A stretch of DNA of 64,000 nucleotides. Source: Nicotiana tabacum. Taxonomy: Eukaryota; Streptophyta; Magnoliopsida; Solanales; Solanaceae. Positions 1 to 10,170 of this stretch are shown one piece after another. Both the position numbers and the translations under genes were made by a program. The notes under the pieces are model-generated. The model was not told where the DNA came from. It ran no database searches and worked only from the letters and a program-made list of their open reading frames with translations. The DNA is taken from the NCBI RefSeq assembly GCF_000715075.1, contig NC_134101.1, positions 198,172,103 through 198,236,102 on the forward strand, read 5' to 3'. The stretch's first letter is position 1. The number at the start of each line of letters is the position of its first letter.

Positions 1-1343
1 ACCTTTTAATCTCGGTCGTTGATCATAAAGATCAACGGCCACAAACGACCATTCCTAAAATAAACCCAAAAAACCCCCAAACCCTATCATTCTATACTAC
101 TCGCTGCCCTGAAACCCATATCTACTCTCAAATGCTCTCAACCTAAACCTAATCAAACCTTGCTGACACTCACCTATGGCCATCTACGGTGGTTTCTCAC
201 CACCTCCCAGGTCTCCAATGGCATCTCTCACGTTATTCTTGCCATCTCCAGGGTCCTCAAGGGACCAGTGCTAGTTGACTTGCATATATGGTTCCTTTCT
301 AGCCTGTTTCAGGCCATTCTAGTATGATTCCGAGTAAGATCATCCTATATTTACTACTATCTATGGGATTTCTAACCATGTTTCTTCACATATGTTTTGT
401 TCTCTTCGAAACCCTAATTTCTTTTTCTGAACCTCTTAAATCTGTAAAGATCTGAGAGGATTTAGACTTGTTTCATGTGAGTTTTACAACAACCTTGAGA
501 TTCTTTACAAGAATCGTATGATTTTCATCTTTTTCTAAACTAGGGTTTCTCGAATTTCTTTTTACAAAATGTTTGATGATTTTTGTGTTGATCATCTGCT
601 TCTCATATGTTTTGATTGATTTTGTAAGTCTGTTACAACCTTATCTCTCTTGTACTGAAAGCCCTAATTTTTTTGAGGTTCTTCGTTTGGTTTCTGAGTA
701 TTGGTATATTAATCGTGCTCTTGCTTTGGGTTCTTGTGATTTCTCGTGATTTTCTTGTCCTAATATGCTTCTACTGAATTTCTTAGTTCGACTTTTCACT
801 GATTCTATATGCTTGTGTTCATCCTGACTATTCATGTTAAGACCTGCATCTTTCTCCTTGAATTAATGTCATTTTAACTATTTGTTTTGTTAAAGTTATG
901 TGTCGAATCATGACTATTCATGTCTTGCCTTATTTTATATGCTAAAATTGCTGACTCTTTCATGACTTTCTCTTTGATTGAACCCTTGATTATTCTGAAT
1001 TCCTTATTTCCTGGTTTAATTTGAACACCTTCCCTTAAACTTTCTATCCTTACCTATCCACTCGATTTGATTGAATTGCTTGCCTTAATTAATTTCCTTG
1101 CCTTGTTTGTTTTTTGCTGATTCTTACTGATTGTTTCCTTAATTAAAATTTCTGCTCATTTACCCCTAATTACCTATTCTATACCCAAACCATTTTTGAT
1201 TCTTTTCCTTAAATACCTAGCATGCATTTACCGTTGATTTGATTATCCTTTGATTAAGGGAAGGACTTGCTGATTGATTCCACAAACTTCCCTGATTTGC
1301 TACTTAATTGATCTCTTACCTTATTTGTTAAGCTTTTTATTAC

Positions 1344-1351
1344 TATATAAA
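1344..1351 (+). promoter_or_regulatory. Probable LTR TATA box
   Basis: TATATAAA is followed by a C-rich stretch and then by an A-rich segment at 1373-1390. The same box occurs at the same place in LTR-B (17035-17042) and, as a variant, in the 3' LTR of element 3. Conservation between diverged LTRs supports a Pol II promoter. The transcription start, about 30 bases downstream, is an inference. Confidence 0.6.
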
Positions 1352-2485
1352 CCCCCTCTTATTTGAACTTCAAAAAAACGAACAATAGTTCAAAACCAGT
1401 ACTCTTTACACTCTAAAAGTCTCTCTTTATGATCTCTTTGCTACTTGTGATCTTTACCATTCTAGCCGGCTGCAAGCCAATACTGGAAGTTGTACACTAC
1501 TTTCCTCACATCTTATGTTTTTCCTTTTTTAACTAGGTATGCTTCTGATTAAATTTTAAGAATCAAACCTATGTGTTTACTTACTGCTTTAGTTCATATG
1601 GCCTAAGTCTATTCATGTTTCTGTTTACTGCTTACTCGAGCTGCCTATTCAAACCTATGATGTTTCCACTTTACTCGCCTATTTGCTGTGTTGTTTAGCA
1701 TGTCTGCATAAGTAACCTAAGCTTGTTGGGACTAACTACTATCTTTCCTGAACTCTGTTTCTATATAATTAGCATGCCTTCATTGTTAGTCCTTGCCTGT
1801 TCTGCTACTAAGTCAGTCAATCTCTTTAAGGTAATTCTAGTTGTGTGGTCTAGATGCATGTATCTGCTGTGATCTTTGTTGTATCCGTAGAACCTCCTCA
1901 AAGCTCTCTATGTCTTGTTGTTTGTATGCTCCATTAAGAGGTACCCTTGTGTGAAAGTTGTTCCTAAACTTGTTCTATGACTTATTTCTGATTGACAATT
2001 GTTTTCTTCATACATTTCCTCAAACTGTTATAGTACTAATGGTTTTCAAAAAGTTCTTTTCAAGTGTTAAGACCTTTCTATTAAACTCTTTCAACTGTTA
2101 TGCACTTCCACTTGTTCTTAGAATACTAGGTTCTGACCCTCTGATATGTGTATTGCCTTGAGACCCCTTTGAGGTCTCTCTGAACTATAGCATGTCAGAG
2201 CTGGCCTTTCCACACTGCACCTAAATCAGTTACTATTTGAGAAAAAGTCTAGATGTGAGCATTGCCCCGGATCCTCGAGCTCCTTAGGGAACTCTGACAC
2301 ACCTAGACATGAGATTGTTTATGGAACTTTGGCATTTGAGGCTATTGGAGGATGAGAAGTCATTTGGGCCTGCTGCAGGCTCCCTATAGATTAACTCCTA
2401 TTTATTTATGTATTTTTAAACAAACATTGGGGTGATTAGTGAAAGAGGGTGGGTAGTTATATATATGTTAGGTAAATTGGGTAGA

Positions 2486-3170
2486 TACCATGCCTATAGG
2501 GTCGTGTTAATTCAAATGTGTTTGCTATGTTCGCTTTACTTCCACAATATTAGAAACCATGCCTATAGGATCTAAATGTCTTTAATAATAGAGATCATGC
2601 CTATAGGGTTAAAATCAGCTTTATAATTACATATCATGCGTATAGAGTAATTGAAGTTCAGTTTTCGTTACTGCATGTATTCACATTCGTCTCCTTAGAA
2701 ATCATGCCTATAAGTTCAAAAGTCATCTTTTAATAATAGAGATCATGCCTATAGGAATTAAAATCAGCTCTAATAGAAATCATGCCTATAGAACTTAAAA
2801 CCAGTTTAGTAAAATAATCAGTTTAATTTACGTTTGTTTATTCTGAATTGTGTTAATCAATTAATCTGTCCACTTCTTTAAATAAGTTTTCAAATACTGC
2901 CATAAATTAATACTTCTAGAAAGCATGCCTATAGGATCTCGATTTGTCGTTTAAAAATCATTTTACTGTTTTACTGCATTCCTAATCAATATAGATATCA
3001 TGCTCTTAGGACATCACTGTTATGCGTTTCGGCAAGCCTATAGGGCGATTAAAGTCCTGCATCTATAAAACTGCTCGTATTCATAGGTATAAAATCAGTA
3101 GGTCTTTGACACTTCAGTCCTAATTCAATGATGTATACTCCTGCTCACCTAGATATCATGTTCTAGGATT
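2486..3170 (+). repeat. Dispersed CATGCCTATAGG motifs in LTR-A
   Basis: About eleven copies or near copies of ATCATGCCTATAGG lie at irregular spacing of 30-150 bases, for example near 2488, 2556, 2586, 2744, 2778 and 2921. Some are decayed. CCTATAGG is its own reverse complement. The same series is present in LTR-B and in both LTRs of element 3. It lies 1.1-1.8 kb downstream of the TATA box, in the part that should be transcribed. Confidence 0.75.
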
Positions 3171-3930
3171 GTCGCTTGAATACTTGACTGTTGTTTTTGA
3201 AGACGTGCACTTTCTTGTCATATTTGTGGAGGTGACTGTGGGTCAGTAATTTATTCTCTTTAAATGCAGTCCTAATTGTTTTGACTGACGCCTAGACTTT
3301 TATCCTTTAAACCTTAGGAAGTTCTAGAATTACCCAAATTAGAGGTCCTAAATACCTCCAGGGCCGCAAGGAAGGGACGGGTATTGCACAGATAGGACAT
3401 CTATCAAGGTAATAAGGATATGATGACTAAGCCCAAATGTCACGTGTAGCCCCTCGTTGAGGAGTGATTACCTGGCATTATGTGAGGTAATCATGTAGCC
3501 TAACCAACCTAGGACCCCTCTTTCCCAATTCCCGATGTTTAAACTTTCCTTTTCTCTATATATGTGCAATTTTTTCGAGTCTTTTCCTTTTGATTACTTG
3601 AGTTATATAATGCCTCTACTTGAAAGTGTGAGTTAAAATTATTTATTTGTCAAAAGGACTAATTCATAAGTATAATTTTGGCCGGGACCCACTGTTGTGG
3701 ACCGAGAGGGGTTCCTAACGCCTTCCCTCAAGGTTATTTCGAGCCCTTACCCTAAATCTCTGGTAATGCAAACTAGTCTAAGAGTTAATTGCTCTAGGTG
3801 CCCTAACGCACCATAATCTGTTAGGTGGCGACTCTTCAAATACCCAAATCCCAAAAGTAAATGAGTTATTACCCCCATGAACATCGGAATCCGAATCTCT
3901 CTCCACAGAGGGATAAAAGGGGGCGCGACA

Positions 3931-4647
3931 ACATGACAATTCAGCTGGAGACTGTTTTAGGCTCTTACCATAACGAACTTATCTTTGGTGAATTATTCCA
4001 AGCATGCTTTATCCCGTGTACCATTTCCCCTTATCTGAATTTAACTGCTTTCAAGCATTTATGATTTCTTTTTTTTTTCTGAAACTAACTTGTCTCCTTG
4101 TTTTCTTTTTCTGTAACTGTCTTTAAATTATTTAAATACTGCATTTATATTTTCCTACGTGCAAATACATGATAACATGCTATTTATTGTTGAATAAAAT
4201 CATGCTCCACATCATATTCCACTCGAGCGTATTAAATCCTATAACAACGCTTGATGAGTGGTTGCGCTCTTCCTATTTATTACCCTTAAATTTGGAAAGG
4301 CTTATTTGCGGTAAAACTAGTCGATTAGCGGTGCAGTCGACGTTTCCATGCCTTTCCCCCTCAAGTTGTCAGTTTGAGGGTACCCGTCTAGACACCCATA
4401 GTAACCTTACTCTAATTGAATTTGTGCATGCATCATGGGCAAACATATTCGGATCAATATGTTGTCCACATAATGGTCCTTTAAGACAAGCCTTATCCAA
4501 AAGTCTACCGAGCTTTCATAGTTCCAAAGGACACAACCACGTTCTGCGCATTAATTTTGAGAACAAAATGCCAATATGCTAATCATGAATGTATAAATAG
4601 TCGAGTCTGGTGGGGGAGAGGGGCCTAACCTTTTTGTTTTGCAGAAA
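3931..4647 (+). other. Leader of element 1 with decayed primer-binding site
   Basis: This is non-coding sequence between the LTR end and ORF1. A primer site should start a few bases after GCGACA. Here the sequence is TGACAATTCAGCTGG, whereas element 3 has TGGTGACTCTACTGGGG at the same place, so the site looks mutated. The leader ends in a pyrimidine run plus TTTTGCAG immediately before the ORF1 ATG, which looks like a 3' splice site. The ORF at 4169-4582 is not shared as protein with element 3. Confidence 0.6.
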
Positions 4648-6204
4648 ATGAGGCACGGGGTCCCCAGATTTGGTATGGTTAGAAATATTCCACCATTTCT
4701 GCTAGATTGGTGAGAGGACCTTTCCTCAAGTGACATGAAACATGTAAGAAAGTATCTGGGTAACTTGCCTTCCTTGCTAGACATTCATCCAAACAATAGG
4801 TTGATCGAGGCTGCCACTTTGTTTTAGGATAGGGAAAGGCTGTGTTCCATTTCGGAGACATAGAAATGACTCCACTCCTAGAGGAAATTGGGACTTGCGG
4901 GATTAACTTGGGATAGCCCTGAGTTGTTGGTACCTGAGAACCGTATTGGTAAGGGGTTCCTAAAGATGATGGGGTTGGGATGCTTGGAGAAGTCCTACAT
5001 ACCCTTTGATTACCTGTACGAGAGATATGGCCATAGGAAGTCCTACCGTACCTTCCATGACGAGCTTTCTATCACTTCTATTGGCCACATCCATAGCAGA
5101 GTGTTCGTGTTCATTGTGTGTTTCTTGGGCCTGATAGTGTTCCCAATGAAAAGGGAAAGAATCCATACTAGGTTGGCCATGGTCGCCAAGACTTTGATAG
5201 AGGGGATCAATGGGCAAACATACACTATAGTCCTCATCATCAAAGCCAACATCTATAGGGCTCTGAAGCGCTATCAAAGAGGGGTCAAGCATTTCGAGGG
5301 TTGTAACCTATTGCTGCAGTTGTGGTTATTAGAACATCTTCAAAAGGGTCACCATTGCCAAGAATTTCCGTAAAGGTGTTGGAATGACCATATTGCATTC
5401 CATCACCCCAGGTGGATGAATTACATTCCAGATAGGTTTTCTCAGCCGGAAAGTGCCAAAGAGTGGATAGAGTTCTTCGACAATTGGACCGAGGAACAGG
5501 TGCAATGGATGTTTGAATGGTTCCCAACAGACGAATTCATCATCAGATCTAGGGATGCTCTACACTTGGTACTGCTTTGGTTGAGAGGGATATACCCTTA
5601 TGTACCTATCCGAGTCATGAGGCAAGCAGGAAACAGGTTGTACCCAGGATCGCCAAGATGAGTCATTTCAGAGCAGATTTTCAGGATGACAATGTCCCTT
5701 ACAAGTTCCAATCTCAGCACATGTGGCACTGCAAGATCATTGTGGAAAAGAACATTATTGAGCCAGATACATGCGGGGTGTAAACCTCTCTACCCGGCAT
5801 GGTTAGAGGACAATCTGAAGGGGATGGTGATGCCAGGAACTAGTCGATGGAATAGGATTGTAGACGAAGAAGATGGGGCTCAAGTTAAATACAACAGGCT
5901 GCACAAGAGTGTCCATGACTGTGAGAATGAGCACCGGGAAATACACGAGAAAAACATGAGATTGATCGAGGAGTGGAAAGAGATGGCTATCACTTCCAAC
6001 AGAAAGTTGGAATATCTGGAGCGAGGATTAGTGGAGCTGGAGGGTAAAGTCATAAAGAGGATTGAGGATTGCCAGAATGCTGAAGGAAGTGAAGGAGGAC
6101 ATCTGGCCAGAGCCTACCTGCTGCTGGGTGTATGCGAGCTGGGGAACCTATACGATGGAGTCAAGAAGATCGATTCTAGGGAAGGTCCTTCTGGTACAAA
6201 GTAG
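4648..6204 (+). pseudogene. ORF1 of element 1, unknown function, broken
   Basis: The start at ATG 4648 (MRHGVPRFG) matches the ORF1 remnant of element 3 (MRHDVPNFG). An in-frame TGA follows after 21 codons. The best-preserved part (4888-5373) reads WDSPELLVPENR, then LYERYGH, then VFVFIVCFLGLIVFP and RIHTRLAMVAKTL, a globular domain of about 200 residues. A second block (5416-5783) has EEQVQWMFEWFP and IIRSRDALHLVL. The C-terminal part (5850-6204) is charged and heptad-like, a likely coiled coil, and ends in EGPSGTK. The domain resembles the plant-mobile-domain or DUF7745-type proteins carried upstream of gag by Ogre-like elements. That name is from memory and unchecked. At least two stops and one frame change separate the blocks, so it is not functional. 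Confidence 0.75.
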
Positions 6205-6609
6205 GCTAGATTTATTTGCTTTCCTAAATGTAATAAGGCCAAGTGCCAATAGTGACTTGCTTTTATATTGTCTTAGTATCGCTTTGGGATTCATCTATTT
6301 TCACATTATGAAATGAAGCATTTACTGACATCTAAAGTTCTCCAAATCTACTTGTCGCTAGGCCTACCTCGGGCACAATGAGGCTCCCAAATTAGGACAC
6401 AAATTTACATTCTCGCAATATATGTTTAAATACTGCAAACATTTCATAATCCTCACTGACTTGTCTACCTTTTTGTTTTTTGTTTTTTCTTTATTCTCAT
6501 CCCCTAAGGTTGGTTCGCTCATACTGATCTCATCAGCATATCATACTAGATCTAGATGTCCTCCACCTCCTCCCCCTCCAAGAAATACAAAAGGCAGAGG
6601 AAAAGAAAA
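6205..6609 (+). other. Conserved ORF1-gag spacer, element 1
   Basis: This non-coding spacer contains a 37-base block at 6359-6395 (starts TAGGCCTACCTCGGGCAC) that is nearly unchanged in elements 2 (21449-21485) and 3 (46391-46427, reverse). A second conserved patch with TTTAAATACTGCAAAC follows, then a long pyrimidine tract ending CCCCTAAG near 6510. Retention of non-coding sequence across diverged copies suggests a role in expressing gag, possibly splicing, but this is inference. Confidence 0.55.
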
Positions 6610-8640
6610 ATGGACAACTTAAGTGGTATCCCAAAAGGAGAATATTGACAACACAGAAACTTAAGATGGACGGAGTACTCCGACACCAAATGATCTAGTC
6701 GTGAGACTAGAACAAAAGATATTGGAATTACATGGAGAACTTGAGTAGGTTCGCAACTTGGCAAACTTGTCACTCACCCTGAATGTCCCCGTCATCAACC
6801 AACAAAACACAAAGAACCTATCACCTCCCCAAAACATACAAAACTAACACCCATAAAATGATCATGCACCGAATCAATACGCAACCCCACGCCAAAATCT
6901 CAATCCCTTACCAATACCAACTCCGTCACAACATCACCATTAACCAATTCAGTACCCACCAACCAGCACTTACCACACTCCCCAAAACACACCACAACCC
7001 ATTCCTGTTCCTCAAAACTCGACCAATGACCATCATTACACCCAAGTCCCTGTCACCCATCAAAGCAACCCTATATATGTGGAAACTGTACTGCACTCTA
7101 TCCAACTAATCTCATATACACCGGAATACTCCAAGAAGGACCTGCTCATTAAAAACATGGTTGAAGAACTCAAGAAGTTAACGAACCAGGTTTATGAATA
7201 GAAGGGTTGAACTATGAAGACCTATGCATATAGCTAGACGTATAACTACCAGAGGGATACAAACCTCCAAAGTTTGAGAAGTTTGATGGCACAGGTGATC
7301 CAAGGGTCCATATGAGGACCTATTGCGACAAGCTTGTCGGGGTCGGGAAAGATGAATTGATCCGAATGAAACTCTTTATCAGGAGTCTTACTAGAGATGC
7401 TTTGTCCTGGTACATCAGCCAGGATCCCAAGAAATGGTCTAATTGGGTGAATATGGCATTTAATTTCATGGACCGGTCCAGGTTCAATATAGAGAATGCA
7501 CATGATGTTTTCTACATCTAGAATCGTAAGAAGAAACCCAACGAAACCTTCTGCGATTATGCTACTCGTTGGAGGTCGGAAGCGGTCAAGGCCAGACCAT
7601 ATTTGGACGAGGAACAGATGAACAAGTTCTTCGTCAGAGCACAAGATCCGCAGTATTATGAAAGATTGATGGTCATTGAAAACCATAAGTTCTTTGATAT
7701 CATCAAGCTTGGGAAAGAATTGAGGAAGGCATCAAAAGCGGGATGGTAATGAATTTTGAGGCATTACAGGCCACAAACAAGGCATTACAATCAGGCGACA
7801 TATCAAAGAAGAGAGACGTTGGGCAGTAATGGTGGCCTATGGCCCAAAATCTCCACGTACCTATAAAAAACCTCCACCCACATATCAAATACCTCCACCC
7901 ACATATCAATAACCTCCACCCACATAACAAACATCGCCATCTACACATCAGCCTTCATCTTCCAAATATTCCCTACTAGCCACTGTCTATCACACCTATA
8001 ACTCCCAACCATCCTATTTCCAATCACCTCCAACTCGCCAAATCTTTCTAATACTAAGACCCAACTTCAACCGTAAGCCACCCAAACAATACACCGCCAT
8101 TGGTGAACCCATCGTCCAACTGTATGAAAGGTTGAAAGTTGCTGGTTATGTCACCCCCATTCCTACTGTGGCATTAGAGAATCTATCTCAATGGGTCAAT
8201 CCGAACAAAACATGTGCGTACCACTCCGGTATGAAGGGGCACAAAATTGATGAGTGCCGAATATTGAAGGATAAGATCCAGACACTAATTGACAACAAGG
8301 TCATACAAGCGAAGGAAGCTGGACCCAATGTCCGCAACACCCCCTCCCTGATCATAGAGGCGGTAGGGTACATGTGATAGAAACAAATGAAGAATGGGAC
8401 CTTGAGGGGTCGATTGGGATTATTCGAGAAGGCGATGACTTTAAAGTTGCAGTCATGCTTACTCCTATTTGGTACAGACTCCGTCACCAATCGAGGTCGA
8501 GGTAGCTGCACCGGTTCCATTTGAGGTAGAGGTAGCTCCACCTGCGGCCACCCTGCTCCATTTGAAGTAGAAGTAGTCACACCTTTCACAATGACAGTAT
8601 CCACCACACCTCGTTTTAACTCAAAAGCAATACTTTAGGA
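6610..8640 (+). pseudogene. gag: gag of element 1, broken
   Basis: The chosen start is ATG 6610, matching MDDLTGIRKE in element 2. After a Pro/Gln/Asn-rich N-terminal part, the retrotransposon gag core lies at about 7255-7740: VHMRTYCDKLVGVGKDE, then LSWYISQDPKKW. It is interrupted by TAG at 7519. The C-terminal knuckle near 8212 reads CAYHSGMKGHKIDEC, a C-X2-H-X5-H-X4-C pattern rather than the usual CCHC. Gag forms the cytoplasmic particle that packages element RNA. Several frame changes and stops make this copy defective. The Pro-rich stretch between core and knuckle (7840-8090) is low-complexity. Confidence 0.85.
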
Positions 8641-10018
8641 TTATGTGGTTGAATCTAGGCAAAAAGGGAAGACAAAGATAGAGGAATCCGATGCTGCACA
8701 AAGAATGACTAGGACTGGAAGAGTCTATACACCTGAACACTTGGGAGGATCAAGCAAGGATGCCACGACCAGGTAGCCTGTCATTGAAACAGGGCCAGAT
8801 GACTTGTGGAGGAAAGTACAAGTAAAGGAGAATTCCGTCATTGACCATCTGAACAAAACCCCAGCTCAATTATCCATCCTGTCACTGTTGCAAAATTCAG
8901 AGGCACATAAGAATGCTTTAATGAAAGTGCCAAGTGAAGCTTATGTATCCAATAACATTGTCGGCGAAGAGATGGCCAATATGGTAGGGCAAGTACTGGA
9001 AAGTCATAAGATCATCTTCCACGAAGATGAGCTACTACCCGAAGGGTTGAATCACAACCGAGCATTGAATATTATAGTGCAATTTGAAGATAAATTCATC
9101 GCCAAGGTTTTGGTTGACGGAGCTTCAAGCCTCAATATTTGTCTGTTAGACACTTTGAAAAAGTTGGACAAAGGTTTTCATGAAATACAACATGAACGTG
9201 AACGCTTTCGATAGGTCTCAAAGGGCCATAATCGGGGATATCAACCTTTGCTTGCATATGGGGCCAACTTGGTTCGACATCGAGTTTCAGGTGCTCGACA
9301 TACCAGCCTCAGATAATCTTCTATTGAGACAACTATGGATCCATGCCACTGGAGTCGTGCCTTCCACACTTCATCAAGCCGTGAAGTTCAAATGGAATCG
9401 TTAGGCGGTGATCATTCATGGAGATAGGAGTAACCCTATTTACACTAGTCAAACCATCCCGGCTATTGGACATAGAAGAAGGCTAGAAGGGGAAACCTAT
9501 CATCACATTGAGCGTGTCAACGCTGTCAAGAAAGATAAATGGTGGAGCAGTAAAATAGAAAGCATATTGGCATGGTCTGGAAATGAACCCGACAAATGGT
9601 TGGGGAAGAACCTCCAAGGTATTACTAAACCAATATGGCTGAAGGGTCATGGCACCACCTTTGGGCTTAGGTACCAGTACACATGGCAAGAGTATAATGA
9701 TTAGTCGCCTTCATGGTGCGTGCCATATTACCCTCTCGGGCAACCAGTGCCACGCGTAGATCAAGCTTTTCACCAAGTTGATACAATATGGGGAGCTACA
9801 GAAGAGGAAGCATTAGCTGGGTTGAAGAATCTGTTTTAGGAGGATGAAGACATGGACTATAGTTCCATAATTAAGGAGGAGGAGGAAGAAGGCCTCACTA
9901 TTCATACCGTAAAGAAGGGAGCTATTCTCAGGAACTGGACCACCACATCATCTGGGGCCCGCCGAGTCCTTAGGTAGCTTGGCGGATTTTATTTCTTATG
10001 CCATTCTAGGCATCTAAA
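8641..10018 (+). pseudogene. Protease and G-patch region of element 1, broken
   Basis: The retropepsin-like active site is at 9116: VLVDGASSLNIC, with D then G-A-S. The flap and C-terminal part continues at 9180-9404 with LLLRQLWIHATG and STLHQAVKF. Element 2 has LGRPWIHADG there, so the invariant Gly is lost here. A G-patch-like stretch follows at about 9550-9640 (AWSGNEP, then WLGKNLQGITKP), with two of its glycines replaced. An acidic run IIKEEEEEGLT lies near 9880. Proteases of this lineage cut the Gag-Pol polyprotein. The reading frame shifts at least twice and a stop is present at 9837. Confidence 0.8.
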
Positions 10019-10170
10019 TTTTTTAGTAATTTTGATTTAAAGACTTGCCTATTTCAAAATAAGTGCTCGATACATCGAGTCGTACTTGTCTGGATATTTT
10101 TTTCCAGTTTTAATCAAATGCATTTTCTCTTTATTATTCATTACTATTTTTACACTTTCTCTTTCTACAA
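9974..10170 (+). other. Candidate intron between protease and RT, element 1
   Basis: The gag-pro reading frame ends near 10016 and the pol frame opens near 10170. The intervening DNA is T-rich and ends in a pyrimidine tract, TTCTCTTTCTACA, followed by A where element 2 has G (CTACAG). A TAG-GTAGCT donor-like sequence lies at 9972. Ogre elements are known to splice an intron at this position. The acceptor AG is destroyed in this copy, and the exact donor is not settled because the obvious pair does not restore the pol frame. Confidence 0.4.

Larger units (their letters stand above)
1..3930 (+). repeat. LTR-A, 5' LTR of element 1 (left end missing)
   Basis: This aligns with LTR-B from about 15685 to 19769, so about 575 bases of the LTR lie outside the window. 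It ends in GGGCGCGACA at 3930. The stretch with the TATA box lies near 1344, a series of CATGCCTATAGG motifs occupies 2486-3170, and the 3' end (3660-3930) matches the corresponding ends of the element 3 LTRs in reverse orientation. By eye the first 120 bases differ from LTR-B at more than a tenth of positions, so the pair is old, or LTR-B is not the original partner. No coding potential is credible; the ORFs at 1958 and 3861 are chance. Confidence 0.9.

Noticed and set aside
4169..4582. A 137-codon ORF as a gene
   Set aside because: It lies in the leader; the homologous region of element 3 does not preserve the same frame and no motif is visible.
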